64,000 nt of DNA from Vibrio sp. 10N (GCF_036245475.1 NZ_BTPM01000001.1:2914001-2978000); one strand, 5' to 3'. Counted from the first letter of the stretch, positions 22,101 through 31,109 are shown. The notes: a model not told the origin generated them from the letters alone. Made by a program: numbers and translations.

Positions 22101-22740
22101 CTAAGTCACGATATATCGCCAACGCCTCTGGCTCTCGTCCATAGCGAGACAAGTGCCGCGCTAGCCCGAGACGGATCTCCCCCACATTAGGAAACGAACG
22201 ATCCAACTGTTGATAGGCTTCAAGCACCTGTTGTTGATACTGTGGGAACGTCGACTTTAATCCTAAGTAATCAAGCTCACTGATAATATCTGGGCGCTGG
22301 CCACCATAGAGCTCTTCAAACAGCTTGAGAGCAGCTTCATTCTGGCCACCACGCTGTAGCAGCAGCGCTTGATTGTATTGATCGCGCTCTGTGGTATGCA
22401 GGTCAAGATAGTTGCGAAATGCCGCAACGAGAACAGGGTCAGCTTGGCGATCAAGCTGCTTAAATAACGCACTCGCTTCCGCGGCTTGATTGTTTCTCAC
22501 CAGCCAACGTGCTTTTGCGAACAACGCTTCTGCACTGCCAGGAGCAATCGCCAACCAGCGCTCTACCGCACCTTCTACCAGGGTTTCATCTTGCTTTAGC
22601 TCACCAATCACAATCTGGTTTTCGAGCCAGTCGGGTGCCGAGCGATAAAACACAGAGGGTACATCGCTGCCCCACGCCGAAGTGCACAGCATGGTCAAAA
22701 GTGCTACTGAGACCGTATTCGAGACTCTCGTTACCTTCAC
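19156..22740 (-). CDS. bcsC: BcsC, cellulose export outer-membrane protein with TPR repeats
   Basis: This 1194-residue protein has a signal peptide (ending near SAWG, residue 24) and many tetratricopeptide repeats over about 30-800 (for example NDPEILVALGRYYYHNNNYP). A C-terminal beta-barrel domain (about 830-1194) ends in YADYF with an aromatic last residue, as in outer-membrane proteins. BcsC guides the cellulose chain through periplasm and outer membrane. The start is GTG at 22740, overlapping the bcsZ stop as GTGA, so translation is coupled. It is the last gene of bcsRQABZC. Length is close to E. coli BcsC (1157). Confidence 0.95.
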   Translation of the reverse strand: MKVTRVSNTVSVALLTMLCTSAWGSDVPSVFYRSAPDWLENQIVIGELKQDETLVEGAVERWLAIAPGSAEALFAKARWLVRNNQAAEASALFKQLDRQADPVLVAAFRNYLDLHTTERDQYNQALLLQRGGQNEAALKLFEELYGGQRPDIISELDYLGLKSTFPQYQQQVLEAYQQLDRSFPNVGEIRLGLARHLSRYGREPEALAIYRDLANDSRLGVFASTLWMTELQSEPMSQKWMDTHELIASYHPENLGIQQQYETAKQRWEQEKTLRKDPIYRGKLAAFARIENRQYDATTYKALQAANRKYPNDPEILVALGRYYYHNNNYPASLDAFKQAQQLDDSPDLIGFYQSEINSIRFWQALDASRRALSAEQYAAAMQQADVALSLDSSVPFAHVIKGQIYLAQQEYQLAHQAAKKALTLAPENSSALQLWVQTYAPEKGHAGEYAALQTLRPSQMEQISAYAAEVEHLVVYDKLLNSQALPETDPQFREQFKRVLDSEAYLPWLNKNIADQLLRLDQRRLADTVMSRAYQFHQDNEHTHAYALYLSGQGRWDEAFTIVNQSPAQQLTSSELATYSRVKLEYYRLQIAKQQLRGDELVTFIEGVARHDRPTAIVLWSETPFAERAQAEMDAVDIASLSTPELELMSQAAFDIDNASFHDAIYREAKHRKVLSQSIEQRQSLFDADTLLAEEKTEAASEIYLARLKEGVLISEARMDAWLGAAPQYIEPVLDTQAQRVFDLSDEQVVSSLSLALETDNQPYINFFNNHLPLKSLSAFNYWQLQEASLAQPNDALTQQYSRQALLLDDKERLGLTRVRDIGSAYRDAEDQWMTNDIIATLDRIDERHQSYFIVGGEFNNVPGGSKYLTVPFELGIAMPQWDGRLKLRTDSVYLNSGSLTYYNTNVEFERDRVGQAFSVGWEADNWQADLGTTPVGFRYTDWVGGIEGVSEWGDVTLRGNVSKRPVTASFISYSGLSVTERTGVTTEFGGVTRSGATVSASWNDGRPYGVWGYLEYHQLTGNNVADNDRTSGMLGSYYNLISSDDEVLSLGGAVFYMGYDKNVNEVIIGHGKYYSPQNYTSLSVPISYYRRHSFDWTYGVRGTVSLSNASFDAPYNIPGGTASSSSGVSAGLQFYTEYRMNDHWSFVGYVSQQFSSDYQPSVFNVYLKYHFDSNWRKARLQPDPLRLYADYF

Positions 22741-23849
22741 GGATTGTCACTCTTTGCCCAAGGTACCACCAGCTCTCCCTGATTATTGAAGCGATAGTTA
22801 TTGTCGTACCAGCCTAATCCAAACAAGGCTAACACATTGTTATAGTACTCATTATTGCGATCCGTCACGAGATTTTCACGTACTCGTGCCGCCCAACTTG
22901 CCGTCGCATCCTCATCAAGGGTGGCACTCATTAACGGCAACAAGGCAGCATCAAACCCCACAGGCCCGCGCTGCGTCATTTTGCCACTTTGTGCATAAGT
23001 ATTAAGCGGCGTATATTGCTGCTTGGTCGACTGAGCGATGAAGGGCTTAAACGAATCCACCAACGACTGGGCACCTTCCATTGTACCTGGCATCATCCCA
23101 GCCCAAAGATAACTGCGAATGGCGTTGTAGTTACCTATGTCCGTCGTCTCAGCGTCATAACTGATGGTGTGACCATCATACAAAACCCAGTCAGGGCTTA
23201 CACCGTTGCGCTGAGTGTCTAACAGCAATGCCAGCGACCCAGAATAGAGATCGCTCCACTCACCTTGTGTGTCATGCTGTGCAAACGCCGCCAATAGAGG
23301 CAGAGGGACATAGCTTGGGTTGAGTCTTATCTTTTCGCCCTGCTCAAAGCCTCGCTTCCCTGGCAGTAATTGCCGATTGCCGGGTCCATAACTCTTGGTT
23401 TCTTCACTAAGAATTCGCTTGGCGAGCAGATAGCCAACATTCTGATAATAGTCACTGCCCCACAATCGACCCGCCTCGACCAAAGTATAAGCAATCCATA
23501 AATCAGAATCTGACGCCGAATTACTATCGATCACACCATAACCCTGCGGGGTTTTACCCCACAACCAAGCTGGAAGCCTAGCCGTCAGATCACCACCCGC
23601 TAAGTGTTGCTGTGTCCAGTTGTAAAGCGTGTCAAACGCGGCTTTGTCATTCGCTACTAGAGCAAAAAACATCGCATAAGACTGCCCTTCTGATGTGGTA
23701 ATCAGCCGAGCATCCGAGCCATCCACAATCCGCCCTTGCGGCGTCATGTATACGGCTTTAAATACCTGCCAATCATGCCAAGTCTCAGCTTGGCTTACCG
23801 GAGCCACAACACTCAGCATCAAAGCAACTGCTATCAACCACGCTCTCAT
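22737..23849 (-). CDS. bcsZ: BcsZ, periplasmic GH8 endoglucanase of the cellulose operon
   Basis: The ATG at 23849 gives 370 residues with a signal peptide ending near VSQA-E; it overlaps the bcsB stop as TGATG. A longer upstream reading frame lies inside bcsB and is rejected. The GH8 general acid is present (E54 in TTSEGQSYAMFF) with DSNSASDSDLW downstream. The segment matching YDAIR of E. coli BcsZ, whose Asp is the catalytic base, reads YNAIR here (N242), with other Asp residues close by (D232, D237). BcsZ trims cellulose during secretion. Whether this enzyme is active, or uses another base, is open. Confidence 0.93.
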   Translation of the reverse strand: MRAWLIAVALMLSVVAPVSQAETWHDWQVFKAVYMTPQGRIVDGSDARLITTSEGQSYAMFFALVANDKAAFDTLYNWTQQHLAGGDLTARLPAWLWGKTPQGYGVIDSNSASDSDLWIAYTLVEAGRLWGSDYYQNVGYLLAKRILSEETKSYGPGNRQLLPGKRGFEQGEKIRLNPSYVPLPLLAAFAQHDTQGEWSDLYSGSLALLLDTQRNGVSPDWVLYDGHTISYDAETTDIGNYNAIRSYLWAGMMPGTMEGAQSLVDSFKPFIAQSTKQQYTPLNTYAQSGKMTQRGPVGFDAALLPLMSATLDEDATASWAARVRENLVTDRNNEYYNNVLALFGLGWYDNNYRFNNQGELVVPWAKSDNP

Positions 23850-26086
23850 CACGACGCTCCTTTGTGAGTGCTCACTTGACTGGCCAAACGACGTTTTGCG
23901 TAACGCGATAGCATACGCCACATCACCATAGTAAAGGCCACGACCAATAAGAGCGCGATAGCCACCATCAACATAGGCCGGTCGGAAAAGTGATACCACA
24001 CCAAATCATACAGCGGCAATGAGCCCACGTAATAGTAGTCACCAACCTGATGACTGACGATGTGGCTCGGAGTGATAGCCACTGCGGAACCGTTGACATC
24101 ATTGGCGCGAGCGTTCATCGCCCCATACAGTAGTGGTACCGACCCATCATTTCGCGCCGACAACACGGTCACCGTGCGCTGCTTGGAGAATGGTGACTCA
24201 AAGCTGGCAATAGATGCGAACTCACCGCGTGCGCGTACGTTCGCACTGACCGTCGCTTGACGTCCAGACAGCTTCGCCAGTCCTTGAGCCTGTGGCTTCT
24301 CTGAAACGGTCGTCGCTTCAATAAATCGCCCCGATTCACTAGAGCTGACATGAGTCAAAGCCGTCGAAGTAAGCTCCAGCTTGGTCGCAGCCTGCACCCC
24401 TAACACCAAGATGTCTTTGTCACTGAGTGTCGACTCATCCCATTGCTCAGACAAACTAAACTGATAAGCCGGCAAACCGGTCTGTTTAGCGATGAAACCT
24501 ACGGTATTGAGCAGCAGTTCAACTTCTTTCGCACTTGGATTCGCCGTCATGACCACCGCGGTTTCTGACAAATCCGCCATTCGTGAATATGGGAATCCAG
24601 AGCTCACGAACGACTGTGCATCGGGCATGCGGATGTAATGTGGGAAGCCCGAGAAATCGAGTGTCGAGGCACCATCAATAGCCGCGTAATTGATCGTCGG
24701 TCCAACCCCCTCACAGACGCCAGTTGAAACGTTGGCAATTTGAAAGTTAAACGCTAGGTTGTTGTTTTGCGAAATCTTAAAACCCGGTAACTGCGTTGAG
24801 GATTTACCAGTGAACGACTCGGTGCCGAGAATGGGAATTCGCCACGTGTCTTGCTCACCTTCACTCTTGTTTTCATCAAGTGGAAAAGCACGCACAAAAC
24901 GGTCATTAACCGAGATGTTGAGGCGAGACGTTTTGGTCCCTTTAAGCGGTGGAGAATAGCGATAACTTAACTTCATCGGCACGCTGTTAGCGTTCCAAGT
25001 GAATAAATCTGGTGGCAGCGTAAAGTTAATACGGATCGGTGATAACTCCACCCCTTGAGACTCAAGCTGGTAGTTGCCCTCAATAAGCTCAGAGAACTTA
25101 ACTGCTCTGTCAGTAGGTAGCCAATTAGGCGCATCATAAGGCTTGCGCGGCGCAACATTGGTGACGCTATTGATATACGCCACTTCACCTGACATCAATT
25201 GACTTCCCGCTACCAGACCACGCGCAGCTAAGGCCAGCTGTTGCTCATCTTTACCCAGCACCAACAGTAACTTCTTACCAGGCACACTCGGGTGAGTTAC
25301 CATTTGAATCGTTGGCTGCGTGATCTCTGGCAGATCTTGAATAATCTCTGGACGATGGTCATTGGTCGCTAGAACAATCGCGTGCTGTTTCGGCGCCTGC
25401 TGCTCATAGACAGGGAAGTTGACCTCACGCCATTTGGCTTGGCTGGCAAAATACGTCGCGACCACTGAGGCAGAATGCAGATTTTGGCGACCAAAGTTGT
25501 CTGGCAGCACCACAGGAATGGTCACATCTTTCAGATCACGAGCATCAAAAAATGGCGCAGGCAACAGGCTAAGTTCATTGGCTACATCAATATTGCGCAC
25601 ATCGAGCGTAATTCGACTGGCAGAGCCTAACTCCCACCACAACGCGGGATCGCTCGCATCACTACACTCTTGGTCGAGACGACCAATCAATTCAAACTTG
25701 ATTTGATTATAATTTTTGAAAAAACGGCCATCGAGGCTGATGGTCTTTTCCAGCTTTTGGGCATCGTCCTGACTAAAGTCCACCACATCCATCAGCTCTT
25801 CATTGAGATAAACCCTCAAGTGAGAGACTCGAGAACGTAGAGCTGGGGAAGGCGAAAAGTTTAAATCTAGCTCACCGCCAGTGATGATCTGATCAAGGCG
25901 CGATCCAAACCCTAAAAAGGCGGTACCGCCACTCCCACGAATGGTGATCGACGCAGGACCGGCAATCTCGCTGAAGGTATAACTCACTTGCTTAGGAGAG
26001 GTATCAACAAAATCGGCCAGTGCTGAGGTCGACCAAAGACAGCTCGCCCCCAGCAACATTCGCGACAACGCGTGAATCAGTTTCAT
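23849..26086 (-). CDS. bcsB: BcsB, periplasmic cellulose synthase subunit
   Basis: This 745-residue protein has a signal peptide (ending near TSALA, residue 24) and a periplasmic body with two carbohydrate-binding-like and two flavodoxin-like domains. A single C-terminal membrane helix (about 700-725, MLMVAIALLLVVAFTMVMW) and a basic tail follow. The last helix is needed for catalysis by BcsA. BcsB guides the glucan from the BcsA channel into the periplasm. It is 9 bases from bcsA and overlaps bcsZ. Length is close to the E. coli protein (779). Confidence 0.95.
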   Translation of the reverse strand: MKLIHALSRMLLGASCLWSTSALADFVDTSPKQVSYTFSEIAGPASITIRGSGGTAFLGFGSRLDQIITGGELDLNFSPSPALRSRVSHLRVYLNEELMDVVDFSQDDAQKLEKTISLDGRFFKNYNQIKFELIGRLDQECSDASDPALWWELGSASRITLDVRNIDVANELSLLPAPFFDARDLKDVTIPVVLPDNFGRQNLHSASVVATYFASQAKWREVNFPVYEQQAPKQHAIVLATNDHRPEIIQDLPEITQPTIQMVTHPSVPGKKLLLVLGKDEQQLALAARGLVAGSQLMSGEVAYINSVTNVAPRKPYDAPNWLPTDRAVKFSELIEGNYQLESQGVELSPIRINFTLPPDLFTWNANSVPMKLSYRYSPPLKGTKTSRLNISVNDRFVRAFPLDENKSEGEQDTWRIPILGTESFTGKSSTQLPGFKISQNNNLAFNFQIANVSTGVCEGVGPTINYAAIDGASTLDFSGFPHYIRMPDAQSFVSSGFPYSRMADLSETAVVMTANPSAKEVELLLNTVGFIAKQTGLPAYQFSLSEQWDESTLSDKDILVLGVQAATKLELTSTALTHVSSSESGRFIEATTVSEKPQAQGLAKLSGRQATVSANVRARGEFASIASFESPFSKQRTVTVLSARNDGSVPLLYGAMNARANDVNGSAVAITPSHIVSHQVGDYYYVGSLPLYDLVWYHFSDRPMLMVAIALLLVVAFTMVMWRMLSRYAKRRLASQVSTHKGAS

Positions 26087-26095
26087 TCTTATATC

Positions 26096-28639
26096 CTATA
26101 CAATCCAGCGAGGACGATATGACGCTAAACTTGTCATCATATCCACCCACTTAAAAACCACCGCTCTAACTACTGCGGGACTAAACTCAATCATTTTTCT
26201 TATTCCAATCGCACTTGCGTAGAGCATGCTCTTTAAGCTCTCAAAGGGCTTATCATGCTCGTAGGCTTGCTGCCACTTAGACCAAGTGTCAGAGCGCGCG
26301 AAAGTACACTGCACAAAGCGCTTCTCTTTTTCCATCGTCATCGGCAGCAGCTGAGCCCCTACCACACCATCACGACTGAAGCGCACCACGCAGCGAAATG
26401 ACTCTTTGATACCGTAACGCTCCAATGCCACTAAGATTTCGTCACCGTGCTGAATCGTGATCTCAGGGTCTACCTGCATACCTAATCCACTGAACGAAAA
26501 GTCTTTCAGCGTCGCCGGGTAGTGGTGCCCGCAGGTCGTCATAAATGACACCGGATAGTCCACTTCAATGCGGTGTGCCATACGCACTTGTTTCTCCTCG
26601 GCGGCAACCGCTAACGCCACACCGAGTACAATTAAGTTGTAGATGACCCAGAATAAATTCACCAACACAGTGGTGGTATCAGTAAATTGATAGTCGAATA
26701 AACGATATACGCCCACCGCAAATCCGGTGAGGTTAAGTAGTAGTAAGCCAATGATCGGTTTACTGATGTCCCAATCGAAGAAACGCTTGTCGATCAGCCC
26801 GCCCTTGGCAGTCACATTAAATCGGCCGCGATCCGGCGCAAACAACGCCACCGTGGTTGGAATCGCGATATACCAAGCCAATACGGTTTCGTACACTTCG
26901 CCCCAAAATGAGTGTCGATACTGACCCTGTATCCGAGAGTTGGCCACGTTGGCATGGAACATATGCGGCAATACAAACAGTACGATGGCGATCGCTGGAG
27001 CATAAATGATGTACGCATCTAAAATCAGGAATGCCAATGGGGCGACCATAAAAATGAGTCGCGGAATACCACTGAGAAAGTGCATCATGCCATTGAGATA
27101 ACAAAGTCGCTGCTGCCATGATAAGCCCTTGCCAAGCAAGGGGTTGTCGGTTCTGAAGATTTGCGCCATACCACGCGCCCAACGAATTCGTTGCCCCACG
27201 TGTGCCGACAGACTGTCAGTGGCAAGACCGGCTGAAATAGGCTCCTTGAGATAGGCACTGCGATACCCCAATCGGTGCATTTTTAGTGCGGTATGAGCAT
27301 CTTCAGTCACCGTCTCAACCGCCACTCCGCCAACTTCTTCCAGTGGTGCGCGACGCAAAATAGCACACGAACCACAGAAAAACGTCGCGTCCCACATATC
27401 ATTGCCATCTTGGATTAGGCCATAAAAGAGATTCCCTTCATTCGGCAACTGACGAAAACGCGACAAATTGCGCTCAAAAGGATCTGGTGAGAAAAAATGG
27501 TGTGGCGTTTGCACTAGCGCTAAGTTGGGGTCTTTGACAAACGCGCCCATCGTAACCTGGAAAAATGCCCGTGTTGGGATATGGTCACAATCGAAAATGG
27601 CCACATAGTCACCATGAGTGTGTTTTAACGCATAGTTGAGATTGCCGGCTTTAGCATGCTCGTTCGTCGGCCTGCGAATATACCCCACACCCGCTTGTTC
27701 GGCGAAGGCCTGAAACGCGTCTCGCTTGCCGTCATCCAAAATATAAATGTTGAGCTTATCTTTCGGCCAGTCAATTGCCGTCGCCGCCAATACTGTCGCC
27801 CTGACCACATCCAGCTCTTCATTGTAAGTCGGGATAAACAGGTCAATACTCGGCCAAGTCTTAGGATCGGCCGGTAAGGTTTCCGGTGTACGATTTAGCG
27901 GCCAAATCGTTTGAAAGTAACTTAAGATCAGCACCATCCACGAGTAGGTCTCCGCCATCAACAACACCAAACCGAGCATCATATCCAGATCTTTATCCCA
28001 ATTGATGGTCGATGAGTATCGCCACCATAAATAGCGGCAAGAGGCGATGAGAGAAAGGATGATCAGCAACATGTTCGGCAGACGTCCTTTAACGCCGCGT
28101 ACGGAAGTGGCGACGATCGCCAGTACCGCGACAAACACAATCTGCGCAGTAATAGAAAACGGCACGGTCAAACACAATACAGTGAGAACTAGCAGGACAA
28201 CATAGAGCAGGCTATCTGGAATAAAGTGGTTTGCGGTACGCCTTACTCCCTGACCTTCCAGCCGATCATCAATCGCAGTCACAGCGGTGGCTGAAAAACG
28301 TCGGCAAGTGTGAAAGAAATGCTTAAAGACTCGATTAATGGCACTCACGTGACGTGTTAAATGCCACTGCTGCCACGTGAAGTTTTGTTTTATTAATGCC
28401 AACCAAAGGAGCTGAATAAGCAGTCGCAAATTATCGCCAAAGCGAAAGTGATTGAAATCGATATGTGGAAAATAGCGATCCCAATCTGAACGTGTGGGAA
28501 TGGCACGTGTGCCCGCTCGCATAATCAAAAAGCACAGCAGCAATAGCGTATGACGGTTCTTTAACGCTAACTCAGGCAACTGAATCGAACTGCAAAACTG
28601 ACGCTGCAGGTCTGGTGAAATAAATCGGGCTACAAACAT
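26096..28639 (-). CDS. bcsA: BcsA, catalytic cellulose synthase with PilZ domain
   Basis: This 847-residue GT2 synthase has all catalytic marks: DDG (302-304), DCD (350-352), TED (445-447) and QRIRW (483-487), set among about eight membrane helices. The C-terminal PilZ domain keeps RMAHR (686-690) and DFSFSG (713-718), the two c-di-GMP contacts, so allosteric activation by c-di-GMP is expected. The 150-residue N-terminal extension is typical of E. coli-type BcsA. It uses UDP-glucose at the inner membrane. It starts 2 bases after the bcsQ stop. Confidence 0.97.
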   Translation of the reverse strand: MFVARFISPDLQRQFCSSIQLPELALKNRHTLLLLCFLIMRAGTRAIPTRSDWDRYFPHIDFNHFRFGDNLRLLIQLLWLALIKQNFTWQQWHLTRHVSAINRVFKHFFHTCRRFSATAVTAIDDRLEGQGVRRTANHFIPDSLLYVVLLVLTVLCLTVPFSITAQIVFVAVLAIVATSVRGVKGRLPNMLLIILSLIASCRYLWWRYSSTINWDKDLDMMLGLVLLMAETYSWMVLILSYFQTIWPLNRTPETLPADPKTWPSIDLFIPTYNEELDVVRATVLAATAIDWPKDKLNIYILDDGKRDAFQAFAEQAGVGYIRRPTNEHAKAGNLNYALKHTHGDYVAIFDCDHIPTRAFFQVTMGAFVKDPNLALVQTPHHFFSPDPFERNLSRFRQLPNEGNLFYGLIQDGNDMWDATFFCGSCAILRRAPLEEVGGVAVETVTEDAHTALKMHRLGYRSAYLKEPISAGLATDSLSAHVGQRIRWARGMAQIFRTDNPLLGKGLSWQQRLCYLNGMMHFLSGIPRLIFMVAPLAFLILDAYIIYAPAIAIVLFVLPHMFHANVANSRIQGQYRHSFWGEVYETVLAWYIAIPTTVALFAPDRGRFNVTAKGGLIDKRFFDWDISKPIIGLLLLNLTGFAVGVYRLFDYQFTDTTTVLVNLFWVIYNLIVLGVALAVAAEEKQVRMAHRIEVDYPVSFMTTCGHHYPATLKDFSFSGLGMQVDPEITIQHGDEILVALERYGIKESFRCVVRFSRDGVVGAQLLPMTMEKEKRFVQCTFARSDTWSKWQQAYEHDKPFESLKSMLYASAIGIRKMIEFSPAVVRAVVFKWVDMMTSLASYRPRWIV

Positions 28640-28641
28640 GA

Positions 28642-29364
28642 TTATGTACGAAGCTGGTTCTTTTCTACCTGAGACAACACGACGGTTGCCAACTGTCTAA
28701 ATTCAACCGCCGCATTGGAGCGCGTCGCAGCAGTCATCACATTGCCAAGCATGGCAAAAGCTTCTTGGATCGCAATGTCATAATAGAGATGTGCCGAAAT
28801 CAGCCGGGTACCCAACGCGTCTTCCAGTACTAAGGTCATATCGCGCATTAGAGCAATATCATGACGGCATTGGTTTACGACAAACAGCGTTTTATTGTCG
28901 GGAGGTGTATGCGCGAGTTGTCGACTCAATAACGTCACACACACCGGCGTGGGATTCACCACCTGTAAGGTAAGCAGCGTGCTTTCCGGGATGAGCGCTT
29001 GATTAAAATCATGCGCGGCAGAAACAATTATGATTTCAAACTTATCTTGTGCCGACGTCAGCATGTCAGCTAAATAGTTGCTATATTCACTCACACCTAG
29101 CGCAGCGCTGCCGTGAGGCAAGAAGTAACAGCCAATAGGATCTCGAAGTAACGCTTGCTTCCAACTCTGCTCACCTCGAACAGCGTCAGTCCACCCGGTG
29201 ACTTTGTCTGTCGGGTGGCCAAACCAGGGGCCAATAAGATTCTTAGCATCCAAATCGACCAAAAGTACTTTGTGTCCCAGTACTGTGTAGGCAGCCGCAA
29301 GGTTTGCGGCGACAGTGCTTGCCCCCACTCCCGCATGAATGCCTTTTACCAACAGTATGGACAT
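28642..29364 (-). CDS. bcsQ: BcsQ, ParA/MinD-like cellulose assembly protein
   Basis: This 240-residue SIMIBI-type protein has the N-terminal P-loop region KGIHAGVGASTVAANLA and VLLVDLDAKNL. The P-loop lacks the usual Lys before Ser/Thr (GVGAST); E. coli BcsQ (GVGTTT, from memory) also departs here, so this looks like a family trait. In E. coli, BcsQ with BcsR is needed for assembly and polar placement of the synthase. It follows bcsR by 7 bases and precedes bcsA by 2. Confidence 0.92.
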   Translation of the reverse strand: MSILLVKGIHAGVGASTVAANLAAAYTVLGHKVLLVDLDAKNLIGPWFGHPTDKVTGWTDAVRGEQSWKQALLRDPIGCYFLPHGSAALGVSEYSNYLADMLTSAQDKFEIIIVSAAHDFNQALIPESTLLTLQVVNPTPVCVTLLSRQLAHTPPDNKTLFVVNQCRHDIALMRDMTLVLEDALGTRLISAHLYYDIAIQEAFAMLGNVMTAATRSNAAVEFRQLATVVLSQVEKNQLRT

Positions 29365-29371
29365 AAAAACT

Positions 29372-29593
29372 TTATTCCTGTTCTAATGGCGCCTGAAAAG
29401 GCTCTACTTGATTATTAGGCGTAGTGAAAACCCTATCTGGCGTTTCACTCTGCACCGTTTTTTCTGGTTGCAAAAAATTCCATTTACTTTGCGATGACTT
29501 TATTTCATCACTACGTTCCAAGTTCTGATAACCAGACGTTGGAATACCGTAGGACTTATAAATCTGTTCGACATCAGTGGTATAGTTTTGCAT
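29372..29593 (-). CDS. bcsR: BcsR-like small protein at head of cellulose operon
   Basis: This 73-residue polar protein has no signal or membrane span. The segment DVEQIYKSYGIP...Y...KWNFLQ lines up with E. coli BcsR (DIVALKQAFSLP...Y...RWPLLAEF) in spacing, and the gene sits just before bcsQ as in E. coli. BcsR binds BcsQ and supports synthase stability. The C-terminal half is divergent. GAAGG lies only two bases before the ATG, which is close for a ribosome binding site. Confidence 0.72.
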   Translation of the reverse strand: MQNYTTDVEQIYKSYGIPTSGYQNLERSDEIKSSQSKWNFLQPEKTVQSETPDRVFTTPNNQVEPFQAPLEQE

Positions 29594-29622
29594 TACCTTC
29601 TACTACTCAGCTTAAGATAAGT

Positions 29623-29651
29623 TTGTTCTAATTTTGTACGCATAGTACACT
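29623..29651 (+). promoter_or_regulatory. Possible bcsEFG promoter
   Basis: TTGTTC (29623-29628) and TACACT (29646-29651) are 17 bases apart in the 85-base gap between the divergent bcsR and bcsE. Match to consensus is modest. Confidence 0.3.
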
Positions 29652-29678
29652 AACTCCCAATTAATATCACTATCATCT

Positions 29679-31109
29679 ATGGTAAATGGACTAATGATTC
29701 AGCAGATCTTGCATATTAACTCTTGGCAGGCTTTGGAAAATCTGTTATCCCACCACGAAAAAATCCCACTTTTCGAGGCCAAAGCAGACCTATTTACCTC
29801 GCCGTCTGGTAAGGATTTTCTTACACAACCTGGCAAGCTCAGCGCAAAATCAACCGAAATCATTAACCAAAATTTCTCGCAAATATTTCTCTCAGACTCA
29901 GCGCTATCAATGGCTGACTTCTTAAATGACCTGTCAAGACTGCCTATTAATAACAATATCCATAGCTGTATATTGCTCGACCTTAGCCAGAGTTCAAAAT
30001 TAGATGTTAATTTTGCGATCGAACAAGCAACAATTGATTTTATAAATGTCACAATATTGTTACTAGATGTTAATAACTCTCTTAATTTAAAAGAATATAC
30101 CGATTATTTACGAGGAAAAACGGTATTTCTTGGGGAGCTGAAACAGCAGAAAAAGCAGACTTTCTTAAAAGTGACACGCTATCTTGATGGTGATATTCAG
30201 CTGGGGAATAAATTGTTTTTACTTTCTGATGATGACGATGACCATATAGAGAAAGAGGTATTACCTATCTTAGTTTCATCACAAGCAACAAGTCGCGACT
30301 TTATTCATAGTCACGGTTTTCAGGTGTTTGAACAATTTGATTTCCCACAATCGATACTCGAAGCAAACCAAGCAAGTGTTGTGGTGCTGCCGTGTGGTAG
30401 TTTTGATGATATTAAGCGTGTCGCTGGTATTATTCTTCACAATAAAAAACGCTTTGGGGAAGGGGTGCATTTTGTGGTCAAAGAGCTCAAACCATGCATT
30501 CGCTACAACGACTTCCACATGTTGATCACCGCAGGTGCCCAGAGTATCGTCGAGCACAATAAGAGTGAGGCCGCTCTTTACGACCAGATTCGATTAGCTT
30601 CGATGACGACAATGAAGGCCCACTACGTATCCGAAACATCGCTATTTAAGCAGTTTGAAAGCCCAGTGAATGACAGTGGTTTTGTTAGCTATGAAACATT
30701 TAAGTCCTTAACACTGGATGCCATTAACGTATGTCGCAACACACAAATTGAATATGCACTGGTTGAGTTGACACCATTTTCCTCAGTTCCACTAAGTGAA
30801 GCGATATCCTATAGTCAAATGAAGCGCCGAGGAGACATTGCGTGTCAAATTGACGGTCGTATCTTAATCTTTTTTAGTTCATTGAGGCGTTATGAGATCC
30901 ACCAAGCCTTATTGAATGTTTTCGCCGTCGCACCGAGTGAGTTGTTTATTGAACAGTTTCAATATACGGATGCCGATAAAATCATGACACGACTTTCCAG
31001 CATACAAGGTATCGACTACTCGGAACAATCGAACCAAGCGGATACCGTACCAGAGCACAAGACACCTGCCAGTCGTTTTGCTTCCCCTGCTGATTGGGAT
31101 GAACTATGA
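29679..31109 (+). CDS. bcsE: BcsE, c-di-GMP-binding cellulose regulator
   Basis: This protein of up to 476 residues (E. coli 523) matches BcsE by gene order and overall form: an N-terminal region, a degenerate receiver-like part, and a degenerate GGDEF-like domain. That last domain carries RRGD (383-386), fitting the RxxD I-site that binds c-di-GMP in BcsE. BcsE works with BcsF at the inner membrane to stimulate synthesis and the phosphoethanolamine step. A second ATG at 29694 is an alternative start; neither has a strong Shine-Dalgarno. The part coding roughly residues 105-150 is very AT-rich (about 25 percent GC over 30001-30120), unlike its neighbours. Its stop overlaps bcsF as ATGA. Confidence 0.85.
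   Translation: MVNGLMIQQILHINSWQALENLLSHHEKIPLFEAKADLFTSPSGKDFLTQPGKLSAKSTEIINQNFSQIFLSDSALSMADFLNDLSRLPINNNIHSCILLDLSQSSKLDVNFAIEQATIDFINVTILLLDVNNSLNLKEYTDYLRGKTVFLGELKQQKKQTFLKVTRYLDGDIQLGNKLFLLSDDDDDHIEKEVLPILVSSQATSRDFIHSHGFQVFEQFDFPQSILEANQASVVVLPCGSFDDIKRVAGIILHNKKRFGEGVHFVVKELKPCIRYNDFHMLITAGAQSIVEHNKSEAALYDQIRLASMTTMKAHYVSETSLFKQFESPVNDSGFVSYETFKSLTLDAINVCRNTQIEYALVELTPFSSVPLSEAISYSQMKRRGDIACQIDGRILIFFSSLRRYEIHQALLNVFAVAPSELFIEQFQYTDADKIMTRLSSIQGIDYSEQSNQADTVPEHKTPASRFASPADWDEL

Noticed and set aside
22737..23999. A longer bcsZ reading frame beginning at 23999
   Set aside because: The first 50 codons overlap the end of bcsB in another frame and lack a signal peptide; the ATG at 23849 gives a proper signal and the usual overlap with the bcsB stop.
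26812..27182. Minus-strand ORFs inside bcsA in other frames
   Set aside because: They are out-of-frame shadows of the conserved synthase region with no start signal or family match.
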